From Ancylostoma caninum (Eukaryota; Nematoda; Chromadorea; Rhabditida; Ancylostomatidae), in NCBI GenBank assembly GCA_037903475.1, contig JBAJFG010000201.1:310001-374000 (forward strand): DNA of 64,000 nt. The letters are read 5' to 3'. A program made the position numbers and the translations under genes. The number at the start of each line of letters is the position of its first letter. Position 1 is the first letter of the stretch. The notes below the pieces were generated by a model. It made no database searches. It had not been told where the DNA came from and saw only the letters and a program-made list of their open reading frames with translations. Shown piece after piece: positions 33,889 to 47,600 of this stretch.

Positions 33889-36800
33889 CTGTAAGAATAT
33901 AGGTAAGAGGGAACAGAACACTTGTAATAACGGACATCGTTAGCAACGACGTCCTACTCATTCGTAAAACGTTGGTCGCTTCGCTCGTTTCTGCAACTTC
34001 ATCCATTTAAAGAAGGGGCATCGCTCTAGCTACGGTGCTGCAAACGGATTCCTCATTATTTTAGGTTGTCAGGAAAGATTCCCACCACTTTCGAGCTTTC
34101 CTTTTGAACTTATTTTCCCACTTCAATACAAATAACAATTATGCACTGTGTGTGCCATCATTATTGACAGGAACTCCGACACTAACAGTTGGGCTTGTTG
34201 GCAGCAGCTGCAAATTAGCGATTTCACTGTAGTTGCACCATGCACTGGGCACAATGGAATTCAAGGTTTCCAGCATCCTAGCCACGTCACCTCCTAGTGT
34301 AGTTTATCCGAGAAAGAAACGGAACTCCCAGATCTGTATATATAAAGTAGAGTGTATGTGTGTGTATGTGTGTATGTGTGTATGTGTGTATGTGAGTGCA
34401 TGTGTGTTTGTGTTTGTAGAGGAGGGGCAGCCGATAGTCATGACACAATGCGAAGACAAGTTTGTTACAAGTAGGCAATTGACCGTCTTTCACGAACGTT
34501 TCGGGTAATTCTAGAACAGAAAAAAAGTGGCGGAAACGTTTTCAGACAACCTAATATTTTACAGAGGATGTGCAAGGAGAGTCATGATCATTTCAGAGAA
34601 GACTGCGTCCTCCAAGGTAAGTGGACGTGTTCTTCGACAAGCCTAAAACTTCCAGTATATAGAGGACTCATCACATCAAGCGGCAGGATTACCAGTAAAA
34701 GAACTATTTGTGGCTAGTTTTGCATGGAAAAGTAGTCCGTGCTGGAAAGACGAGATGACTGCAAGTTTCCCAGCAATGTTCATGGCTCTCCTTACTGATG
34801 AACTTCTCAAATGGCCTGAACGTCTTTTATTTCATTTAATTTATCACAGGATGCTGGTGATTACGATTTCCAAGTCCTTTTTTCCTTTGGTCGCCAAGCA
34901 TTTGGCCTCGTCTTGAAATGAAAGAGGCTCATGTACTTAATGCAATGACTTGCGAAAGTGCTACGGACCAAGTCATTGCTTATCTTTCTATGCTCCTCCG
35001 GTACCAATGTGTTTGGAGGGATTGTTGGTTCGTTCGATGGAGAGATGCATCGGATCCTCGACACTCTTCCTGCAGCAGAACAGCCTGCACAGTATTCTGC
35101 ACAGTATCTGATAGAAGCACCTGATAGTGTACAACACGATCTCCACCAGGCCAACAGGCCAAGCGTCGACTACCTCTATGCTCCTCTGGTACCAATGGTA
35201 AGTTTATCCCCCAGAGTGAACCGACTTGCTTAATTAATTGCATTTTCTCACGTAGGTCCTATGTATCGTCAAAAATAATATGTTACACCTTTACAAAGAT
35301 CATCAGGGAAATGCTAGAAAATTCTTGTACATCTTCGCGTTGAAGGGCAAGAGGGAACCATGCTATGCTCAAGAAGCTTCGTAAGAGTGCGAATGTCGCT
35401 TCCAAAAGAATTTGACCTTATGTTCAAATTACATCTGTTGGAAACCCCCAATACAACTCGTACTTGCTTGGGGCGTTTTCAGTAATTTTTCATCACTACT
35501 GCTGTTTTGGGTGATGAAGGAAACTGTATAGTACAGTAGCCATTTCTTAAGTTTTTTTTGTAGTCACATGCTGGCAGTATACATATCGGAGGCAGAAATT
35601 TTTGAAGTTGAAAAGGGAGTGATCTTAGCTGATATGAATAGTTTGATTCTGAAATAATAAGAAGATCGCTATTTGAGATGTCACGCCAACGAATACCAGA
35701 ATTCAAAAGTTATTGAAGTCATTGAAATAGCTCAAGTTATTCACCTCGCACCATGTAAGAATGTGCTTGAAGTCGGGTGATATTTGGTTGCTTTGAAAAG
35801 TACAGTTGGAGAATCGGCATGTCAGGCACCTCCACGTATCAGATCCCTTCTGAGAGAGGCCTGTTACAAAATCATTTCCAAAAAGATAAGGAAATTCAGG
35901 CCTACAAGTGATCCATTTGTGAAGAACAAGTGACGATTTCCTGGCGATGGACCCAATGCGGTGAAGTAACTGAAAAAAGTGTGTTCCCCCTAAGTTCAGA
36001 GGAGAATATTCAAGTCCTGCAAAGGCCTGAAGGTGCATCACGAAAAAAAATTCGCTGCAGCGAAAGTTCCTATTTAGTAGTCGGTTATCGTGAATGCAGC
36101 ACTGGCAAAAATTTTAGTTCATTCAGAAAATAATTGGCATTTTTGAAAAACAAAACTGGTGCGTGCGATGTTAAAGGAAAAGATCACCAGAGTGGCGAGG
36201 GGATGATATAGATGTGACTGCTGTTCATATTCAGAGAAATGATGAAGGAAGAAAACAAGGGAATGATGAGATGTTCACGAAACACGACTTCAGCACCGAG
36301 ATGTGTAATTAAAAAGTTTGATTTTGGTCCTGGCAAAAATAGGAGCGAATGTGGAAGATTGTCCAGCGGGTTTCACATCTGATATTGCTTCCGATATGAC
36401 TTACGGTGTGCGCCGTTGGCATCCATGGCCTCGAGAAGGATGCCGCGTCACCGCGCAGCGCGCACCGGAATCTATGTTCTCTGCAGGTGTTATGCTACTT
36501 CTAGCAGCTTTTCTACCCGATCCGGAAAAAGATCATCAAATCGGGAAGAAAAGTGCCTAGAAATAGCGTTCAGGTGAAAGACGACGTCGACTCCGACGCG
36601 CGAAGCGGATGTGCGGCGTCCTTCTCAAGGCCAAGAATGGGCCACCGTCATCGACGCTCACTGTACAGTCACTTTTAACGCGACAGTAGCTGAATAAATA
36701 CATGAAGAAGAGTATTGAGTGTATTACTACCACTAATGAGCTAGCGTTACATGGGGATCTCTGAGGATTCTGATCTATTGTGGTAGGGAAAGAGTTGCCG

Positions 36801-39800
36801 TTGAAGGGAGAACAGCAGTGAGCGCGATGCGCCGGCGCTCATGGGTGGGGGAAACGGTCCAGCGCTGTGATAGGGGTGCGCCGGCGTTTACAAAAGTGGG
36901 ATGACGCATGGAGCCGGGTCCAACGGAATGATAAGGGTACGCCGGCGTCCGAAAGTGATAGGAATTCGCTAGGCGGGTCTATTTCTGCATGGCCTAGGTC
37001 ATCTAGATGTACATTGTTTCCTTTCGTATCCGTTTTCTCTTCCCATTCCGTTTGTGTCTGAATGAACCTCCCCTTCCCTTCCGCTTATGTACACCGGTGG
37101 ATTCTTGTCACTTGAGTTGCCACAACATCCAGTTGAGCCTAAATCATTTCAATATAACATTTGCACACTCAATTCTTCGCGGCCACTAACTTCGTTCATA
37201 TGGGAGAGCATAACTTCGTTCATATGGGGGAAGCTACCACCTACAAGATCAAGGGCTTTTCAGGAGAGCGATAGAACTGCGTGGAAGGATACAGATTTTA
37301 TCAGTCCGTTCACATTTTTGTGTTTGCTTTCAACGTGCAGTATGCAAGCGAAGAGAGCATCAGTAGAAGTCTGGAAGTCCGGCGTGAGCCGGACGGCCAG
37401 ACCGGTTTTCAGATAAAAAAGAGCTGTAGATCGGAAAGAAAGTTGGTGTGTGAAAACGAAGAACACTTCTGCGTGGAAATTTTAAAAAAAGCAACTGAAT
37501 TAATGTCTTCTGAATTGTTTGTAGTAAAGGATTATAATGACTTTGAAATTTTAGCCAATGGCATAATGAATGATGACAGTGAAAATCACTCACATTGTGT
37601 CTGTTGCCTTGTCGTAGGCTTCTAATTTTGTAACGTCAAAGTTGCCGACGGAAAGGAACGACGATTTAGCTCTTTTCAGGCCTTTCAGGTTTTCAGGGGA
37701 ATCCATCTGGAATGTCCGGAATAGAGCAAGCTGCCGGGTAAAGTCTAGCTCACTGACCTGAATGGTGAGTTTAGCGATGTGCCGGTAACTGTTTCCATCT
37801 GATGCGACATGTGGTAGAAGTATGTAGATGGCGTCATCAGTACCCAAAAGGCTCACGAAATCCGTTTCCTCTGTCCACATCTTGCTGGGATAATCGTACT
37901 CAAAAACCTTAAACATTCGGTGTCCGAATCTTATCAGGGAGTAGCTATTATGCAATTAGGTTTTGAGGAGGCCATCTCATGGTTTCATATGTAGCAACAA
38001 GCAAGACCACGTCGTTTTGGTTTCTGAGAAACTAGGGCCCGTAGTAAAGTGTCATGGCGGTGAGATCAGCTGCCTGCACAACTCGTCGCCACACTTGGGG
38101 CGATGATCGCACGCGCGACCACCTTCAACACTGAGGGATGGAAGATCATCACCATCCGTGGCGGTGCCGCGAGCACATGTGAGCGGGGCGCTGATCTCAT
38201 CGCCTGGGGGGCGATGATCGCTATCGTTTGGCGACTAGACAGTGTGCGGAGCGAAGAGACGCCGAGTGAAGTACTCGGAGCATCTCACTCGGAGTATGAT
38301 GATGGTGTGAAGGGACGTACAGGAAGCTCCAAATGTTCGCAGTCAAGAGGAACTTGACGCGGCTTTAGACAGAGACGCAGGCGCTCGGCACGCTGCCACT
38401 GGTTGCCTGCAGAGTCAGAGAAGCCAGAGGCAGCATAGAGAGCGCCTGTGTCTGATCAAGGAGCCGCGCCGTGGCCACGCCCTCTTGACTGCGGACATTT
38501 GGAGCTTCCTGTATGATCAGGTGCGCGAATTGCACAGAGTGTATCCGAGCCTACGGACTCAGGCATGTTGATTTTCGCCCCACAGCATAGAACCAGCTCG
38601 AACGTGTACGACTGGTCAGAAAGACAGAGGCGCTTCTGGTGCTTCTGACAAGTCGTACTCGTTCTAGTTTGTTACTCGCAATGATTTATAACTGTCTCAT
38701 ACCCTAAAACAGCCCCGAAGTGATGTGGGAGTACGTGGTTACACGTACATTTGATCACTTTTCATGTACTGCAGGTCCGACTAACCGTGGTGATGATCAC
38801 CATACTCCTCTCCAACGCGAAGTGCGATCATCACCCTGAAGGTGATGTGCGATGATCGCACTGGGCACTTTACTACGGGCCTAGTTTTGCCTTAAAGTTT
38901 AACACATTGATGACTGACAATGGTACCTATGGCTCGGTTCCTTCTCGGCTGCAATCACGAGCCCTGGACCCGCCAGTGGGTCCAAAGTCAAATATGGGAA
39001 TCTCCAGGAAAGTGGGTTATTGCACCCTCCGAATTCGAATATAACCAACATTTTGTACCGTGCGACCAGTTCACTACTTGGGTTATGGTAGGCATACTGT
39101 ATATCTATGATAGAAAATCAATAAATAGTTATACTAAAAATGTTGAGTTAATAGGTTAATTTTATGTATATTGTAGGATTTCTGAAACGTTGTGCTATGT
39201 TTTCGTGTTTTTAATAAATGTTACGATTATTGGAATTTATTTAGAGGTTATCAATATTATTGGGTTGGTAAAAAGGTTCTGCAACACACACAACGAGTTT
39301 TTTGGAAATAGATTTCTTCATCAAAATTGGATCTCAATCGATGCTACCATTACTGTGTGGTACCTTTGCCCATCATTTGGGCAGAAAATGTGACAGACCT
39401 ACAGGGCCAGGTTTACCGAATACGATAGGTGTGACAGGAATTCCCAACCGAGATTTTGGTTCTTCTCATGACTTGCGTTTGCAAAATGCTCGTGAGCGTT
39501 ATCATGTCGAAGATGAACATTTGCTCGTTTTGGGCGTTTTTCACGGATGGCACCAGCCAACTTCTGTAGTTGGGTAACGGAGAGGTCCTCGTCACTGCGG
39601 TGCCACTAATAGGAATTCTTAGTAAAACATTCCTTGTGGCTCTACCGACAACATAGAAAACCCTTCTTCTAGGGCTGATCTGCTTTTGACTGCTTTGGAA
39701 GTGATTCCGGTCAGGTAATCGACTGGCGCTGCTCTGCATTATTCGCGTATAGGACCAAGCTTTCTCCCCCACTTGCAATATCCTTTGGGAGTCTGTCCAA

Positions 39801-41641
39801 TGTGGCCGAAGAAACAGCGGCTGCTCGATGCTCACCCGGCTGACCTATCAGACTCGCACAACACACGGGGTACTCATTCCGTCAGACTCGAAGCCCTGGT
39901 GCCAACGAGAGAACGTCGAATGGTGAACAATGGTCCCTTCAAACGCAGCACATATACTGGCGCCCGCGCTTCTTACAGGATGTTCTTGCATGAAGCCATA
40001 ATAGACAAAGAAGCGAAGTGAGACTTGACTGAGCGAAAGCATTATTACTCGGATACTGATAGGGCATCCCTCGTACTCCCTTCACTTGAAAACTTCGAGA
40101 ACACACTACCGTATACCAACACAGGATCCCACTTGCCAAGCTACTTTTTCGGTTTAGAAATGGAAATAAAAAGTGTTCCAGAACTTTTTCATCAATCTAG
40201 TACTTGTATTTTTATTTGTTGGTTGGTGATAGCTGTAGCGTCATTTATTGGTTAATTGTGAATAATAATTACAAGAACATTGATAAACTACAGCAGCACT
40301 TCATTGTAGTTAATAATAACATCACTACTGTTTTCATTATCATGACTTATAATGAAGGGCTTAGTCTGTCACGTGTGTGTGTGTGCGTGTGTGCGTGTGA
40401 AACGAAATTCGGGGGGTGTGGCCTAAGCTTACAGTGCTGAGCCATAAGGAGTCCAGTGACCTTTGAAGGGTGCGCTGGCGCCCAGCAAGGTGGAGGAAAC
40501 CAGGAGACTGATCTAACGGTGTGATAAAGGTGCGCCTGCGTCCAAAAGTGAGGAGACGCCTGGAGTCGGGTCCAGCGGTGTGATAAGGGTGCGCCGGGGT
40601 TCAAAAGTGGGGAAACGCCTGTAGTCGGGTCTAATGGTGTGATAAAGGTGCGCCGGCGTTCAAAAGTGGGGAAACGCCTGGAGTCGAGTCCAACGGTGTG
40701 ACAAGGGTGCGCCGGCGTTCAAAAGTGGGGAAACGCCTGGAGTCGAGTCCAACGTTGTGATAAAGGTGCGCCGGCGTCCAAAAGTTTGGAAACGCCTGGA
40801 GTCGGGTCCAACGGTGTGATAAGGGTGCGCCGGCTTGCATAAGTAATAGGAATTCGCTAGGCGGATCTATTTCTGCATTAGGGGCACGCTTACCCTGTTT
40901 CGGCGGACCCTCCTTCATAAACCACCTAGATATACGTTGCTTCCTTTCGCATCCGTGCTCTCTTCTCATTCCGTTTGTGTCTGAATGAACCACTCCTTCC
41001 TCTCCGTTTATATGCAACGGTGAATGCTTATCACTTGAACGGTTCAGCCAACGGTGAACGGGTTCATTGTGGCCTAACAGTGAAGATGACGCCAGAATAC
41101 GGGTCCACCGATGGAAGAAAGACCGCTGCGGCCCAGTAGTGTGGAAAACACTCGGATACGATTTCGCTTTGGTCCAATAGTGTGGGGAACACGGCACGGC
41201 AGGATACAGTTCCTCCGATGGAAAACGCGTCTGCGTTCACCCGGTAGCGAGAAATACGCACGAATACGCCATACGATGGAGAACGGACTTCTCATATTTA
41301 TACTCAACTCATAAGAAGGACTTCATGTGCCGGCGAATTCACTGCGGATGCCTATAATTTTGGTGGTAAACACTTTAGCAGGCTCATGTAACCCTCTTTC
41401 ACCGACCCGTAAGCGAAAAGCCAGTAATGTTATTTCAGAGTCAAATTCATGGAAAGCAGTTGCCATAGTTTGAGCCCATTTGAAGATTGGTTCTACTTCT
41501 TTATCAATTTTCTAGAGGTTTGGCAAGTGCGAAGCTTTTGCACATGTCCCAAGTCACCTGCCCCACCCCACTTTCTAGCGTCCCGAAGGGGCGCTAGTTG
41601 CATAAATCTAGTATAAATCTATGCATAAATTTAGGGCGCTA

Positions 41642-41691
<50 letters not shown>

Positions 41692-44600
41692 CAGACGCAG
41701 AGGAGGGGGGGCGGAGGCGGGGATGGCTCGCCAAATTTTCGAAATTACTTTACAATACGAACAAAAATCTTGTATTAGTTCTTTTTTGATTGTTTATTTT
41801 TATAAATATTTTAAATATAATTTTTATTTATTATTTATTATTATCTGTATATATTAGGTTAGTCCGAAAGTTTTGCACCAGGACATTTTTTGTGATCTGG
41901 AATTCCATTGACTTTGAATCAAAATGCCACTTCATGTGAACTGTAGGATACATGTGGTTGCGGCCCTGCAATAGTCGCCACACGTCTCGAAGCGCTGGGT
42001 TACAGAAAACTGGTGAAGGAGTGGGTCCCTCACAAACTGAGTGCCTTGCAGGATGAGTGTGTGCCAGTCTTTGCTGCGGCGTCCACACAGGAGGAACTTT
42101 CTCCATCAACTCATCGCTGGAGATGGGAGATGGGTGCTGTGTGTTAACCATACACAAGAGAAAAGTTGCCTTGCGCATGGCTAACCTTCTCCAAAACAGC
42201 GAAAGAGGAAGTGAGGTGAGGTTTTTCTGTGTTGGTGGGAACCTGGGCCACCATGACAGTTCAGGTCTATTCCTCTCAAATAAAGAAATTGGCAGACGCA
42301 AGCCGCCTGGACCGGGGAAAAATTGTCCATGTTGCTCCACATCATGACAACGCCCAACCTCACGTGGCAAAGCTTATCCACCAAAAAATTGCCAAATTAG
42401 GTGGGAAAGTTCTAGAACATCCTGCTCATTCTCCTGACTTATCTCCATCTGAATGCTTCTTGCTCGGAGCCCTGAAGCTGTATCTACGAGAAAAGAAATT
42501 CGATGATTGGACCAAATCGAAAAGTGAGATTTCAAGTTTCTCTGACTCGCAGCTGACAGAGTTCTTCACTTCTGGAATTGATGATCTACTGCAGCGTTGG
42601 CCGTACCTCGTGGATCATGTTGGTGGTTATTTTGTTGATTGATATCTATTCACAATGAACTTAACATTTTTTGAAAAAAGTCTGAAATTAGGTGCAAGAC
42701 TTTCGGATCAACCTAATATAAAAGTGAAAGTTTCTATGTATGTGTGTATGTATGTAATGGATAGAAATCGCGGAGGGTGAACCGATCCGGACCAAATTTT
42801 GCATGCACATTCTTTGCGGGCCGGCGGAGGTTATAGTCTACTTTGCACCAGGAATTATCGAGTGATTTATCGATTGTATCGATTTTATTGATTTTTGTTA
42901 TTTTTGCCCAGGGGGCGGTGGGGACATGTCTTCTGGGGTTCCTCAATACGCTGAATACGAATACGACAACCATTTTGCACAAAATATTGATTTATATTTA
43001 TTACATAAGATATAACTTATGCAATCATACCACATGAACCAAGCAATTCAACCACTGAAACTAACAAAACTCACGAACAACAAAGGCATAAAAAAACCAA
43101 TTTTACTAAAACTTAGAAGCACATACGACATCACGGACTGAGACATTGATTAAGGAGTTTTTTGAAAGTGTTGCAGCCAATGGGGATTTGATGATTTCTG
43201 CAAAATTTTTCGAATTTCGCAACTGTTCTATGCACAAAAAAAATAGCGCCTACAATTACGCCTGGCTCTCCTGAGCTGAAATTTCATGGTTCCTCCACGA
43301 GTGCTTGATGCTCTGAGTGAGAAGAAATTTTCAGGTAACAAACCGCATTTTCCATGAATAATTTTATGAAGTAAAAGTAGGTCATTGACCTTCCTACGGA
43401 ATGAGAGTGTTCTCAGACCAAAATTTATATTCCTTTCATAACTATGAGGAATACTATCATAAAGGAAGCCGATGGAACGAATCATAGGTTTCCTAGTGAA
43501 CGTGTTTTGGACCTTTTCGAGGGTATGTTTGCTTTGACGAGTGTGGGGATTGAATACTGGAGTTCCATATTCAAGAATAGGCCGTACATAGGTTTTATAG
43601 GTATAGGCTTTAAGTAAAACTGAGCAATTTTTAGTTGTAAGACCTCTGAAGATGTCGTGCACTACTTTCATCGCTTTACTAGCCACTCTTTCACAATGCC
43701 TGTCAAATCTGAGGTTTCTTGTAACTAAAAACCCTAAGTCCATCACTTCAGCACTGGTGATCCGAACACCACCGATGCTATACTCATGATGGATATTGCG
43801 CGGACCTAAATGAAGTACCTTAGTTTTTTCCCTAGAAAGTGGTAATTCACTATCCTGCGCCCACTGATGAATGAAATTAATAGTTTCTTGCAAGGAAACG
43901 GCATCCTCATTTGAATGAATAGGGCGATAAATTTTTAGGTCATCTGCAAATGCGCAAAAGGATACACCACGTTGGGAGAGTTCTAGTAACAAATCGTAGG
44001 TGTATATAACAAACAACGTAGGTGAAAGTACCCCTCCCTGGGGTACACCGCTATGGACTAGTCTCGGTTCAGAATAAGATGCGTTGACACGAACTGAAAA
44101 AGTCCTATCGGATAGGAAGAAACTGAGCCAGGACACTATTCGAGGATGTATGCCAATCAAATTTAGTTTGTGCAGAAGCTTCGAATGTGAGACTCTATCA
44201 AATGCTTTAGCAAAATCGAGATAAATTATGTCAACATTTTTGCCGTCATCCAAGAAGGAAGTCCAGTCATTAAGTGACTGGATCATAGCAGTTACCGTGG
44301 ATTTCCCTTCTTGAAAACCATGCTGGTGGGACGAAATAATAGATTGGGACCTGAGATGAGCAACTATTCTCTTTTTCATTATCTTTTCAAAAAGTCTTGC
44401 AAATATAGATGTTATGCTAATGGGCCTATAATTAGAGACCAACGTTAGCGGCGGCTTTTTCGGAATGGGTGCGACGTAGGAGTGCTTCCATCTACTAGGC
44501 ACTTCAGCCCTCATAAAGCTAAGATTAAAAATATACTCAAGGGGACCAGCGATGATATGAGCAATATTCTTCATGAAAGACAGCGGGATTCCGTCCGGAG

Positions 44601-47600
44601 TTGACGAGCGAGACTGGGGCCACCTGAGTAACAACCTTAGAATTTCATCTCTTGTAAACCAAACCGAGTCGCCCATAACTGGGAAGATAGGATCAGTTGA
44701 ATGAATGTCGGAGATAGTTAGAGATTTAGATGAAAAAGCACCAGCAAAAGTCTTGGCCAGCAGTTCTGCTTTATCTAAATCGGTGACCATAGCCTCGCCA
44801 TCCTCATCTATGAGATAGCCAATTGATGGTCTATCACGGAGTTTGGACTTGAGCAGTTTGTAGAACGCAGTTTTATCGTTGGATTCCACGATTTTTTCTC
44901 GACATGTGCATTGTACTTACTTAATTTCCGTTCGAAAATCTTATTCAACTTCCTAAAGTGTAGCCAGGTGGTTGGGTTGCCATGGCTCCTAGCTTTGAAC
45001 CAAGCATTGGACCTCATACGGAATAGCGAGCAAAGATGGAGGAAGATATGTCTTGCGTGAAGGTACTTCCCGTAACGGTACAAATAGCTGTATGGAATGA
45101 TGAAGTATAGCAATGAAAAGTTCATACTTATCATCAGCAGACTGTACTGAATTCAAAGACCCGAACCAATCAACATTTTCCAGATAACATTTTATTTCGT
45201 CATTGTTAGCAAGCCTGAAGTCTCGCCGGACTAGATAATCATCCCTGCTAATAGGCAGGCAATTGATTTTGAAGTGAACCGAAGAATGATCAGTGAATCC
45301 TATTGGAGGGAGAACTTCAACATCTTTTATCAAGCTGCAAACACTACTGAGTACAAGGTCCAATATGTGGTCGCCGCGGGTACCAGTCTTTACAAGCTGT
45401 GAAAGAGCATGAGTAGAACACATTTCAAGAAAGACCTTGGATACCTGGCTATCGGCCCTCGGAGGACTAGTCCATAAGATATCAGGAAAATTTAAATCTC
45501 CCACCACAACGCAAGGGATATTACAAGACACCATATCGCTGATGGCTTTGGTCAATTGTTTCGTCATTGGAGTTTCACAGCTTGGTGCTTTCGAACGGAA
45601 TAATTGTCATATTCAGCGTATCGAGGAACTCCAGGAGACATGTTTTCACCGCTCCATTGGGCAAAAATCAATAAAATAGATAAATCCATATTTCGTGCAC
45701 AATGGTTGTCGTATTCGTATTAAGGGTATTGAGGAGCCCCTGAAGACATGTTCTTGCCAATCCCCGAGCGAAAATGGAAAAAAATCGATAGAATCAATAA
45801 ATCAAAATTTCGTGCAAAATGGTTGTCATATTCTATTGCCTTCATCGAGGATAAGCCACGTCTAGCCAAATGTGTACTGCCCTCAGAACGGTTTTAATTC
45901 ACAGCACTTCGTAATGCGCGGTCATTGCGTTTTGTCAGTGGTTTTGACCACATATACGTCAGGCGTTCTATGACCCGCGAAGAACGCGAGAAGGACCGAG
46001 ATCTGAGAAAACAGGCCCGAGAGCTTAACGATAAGGATCATCATGGCAATAGGGTTTTTGATGTTTACAGAAATCAGATAGTGAAAGCCTCTGAGATCCC
46101 AATCATCGAACAATCTGCCTCAAAAATCTTCTAACTCAGCCTGTTTTGCCGACTTTACCATGCTTGCTCTTGAACAGCCGTAGTCTCGCCAATAAAATCT
46201 CAGAGTTTCACTATCTTCTGTCCACACACAAACCAGCTATTGCCATGATTACCGAATCGTGGCTCAACACTAAACTCTCTGACTCAGACATATCGTGCGA
46301 CTTTCCTTACGTTGTTTTGCGTAAAGATCGAGGGGTCAAAAAGGGCAGCGGCGTCTTTGTCTTAATACACGAACAAATTATATTTGAGCAAGTTAGGTTT
46401 GTATCTCAATTGACTTGTGATGTGCTCGCTTTTGACATCTTTCCAGAAGCTTCGATTCGACACCGTTTCATATTAGTCTATAGACCTCCAGATAGCAAAA
46501 TTCAGGAAGATGTGAGACTTATAGCAGTATTGGAATATTTGTCATCTGTTGCTTGCGAGGTTACTATTCTCAAAGGCTTTAATTTAAGTGAAATTGAATG
46601 GAATTTCATGAGAGCTAAAAACTCCTCTTCGTCAAAATTCTTAGACCTTTTTAAGTCGTTAGGATTGAAGCAACTAGTCGATTCTCCAACGCGAGGTAAC
46701 TCCACACTGGATATCATCCTCTCTAGCTTCCAAATTCTTTCAGTCACTGAAATTTTATCCCCGCTAGGATTTTCCGATCACAATGTGGTAGCCTTTTCCT
46801 TAGTAGTGGTAAAGCGTGGTAAAAGTTTCGAGAGAAATCTTGATTTCCAAAGCGCAGATGTCGATGCTATAAAAGCCAAACTTTCCTCTATTGACTGGTT
46901 CGAAGTTTTTGCCAACTATACCGACGTGGACGATGTCTATGAACGTTTTGTTCAAGAGATTCATGAGCTAATCAGGCGATTTGTGCCCAACAGAAAGCCC
47001 AAGGACGACAGGCTAGAACAATACCCTCCTCACTCGCTAATTTATTTGACCAAAAGAAAAGACTTTTCTCTGAAACAATTGATCCTTTACGGTGTAAAAA
47101 AATATAGAGATGTATGTCAACGACTAAATCATCACCTAAGACGATTTTTGAATTATAGAGAAAAAAGGACGTCCTAGCAAAAAAACATGAAAAAACTTTT
47201 TTCGCAGATGAAACTACGAATTTCGAATAAAAACTGCGCTCCCAGCTTATAAGACGAATTTGGCAACAAATTCGCTAAAGCCTCTGATAAAGCTAATGCT
47301 CTCGCCAAATATTTCTCTGCTGTTTTCAATAATGCCAGCACATCAACTTCTGAAGTCAAAACATTATCTTCTGCTGAATGTCCAACACCGTGCATTGAAT
47401 TCAACGAAGTCTGTAAATACCTGAAAGCTTCGAAAGGAACATTATCACTGACTTCTGATCAGATACCACCTTTCTTTTTCAAAAAATTTGGTGATCAAGT
47501 ATGCCAACCACTCTCACATAGGGGGGGGGAAGTACGAGAGCTTTCCAAGATAGCGTTGGTGTTGCGTGAGAGGATGTAGGTTTGCGTTTACCCAAAAAAT

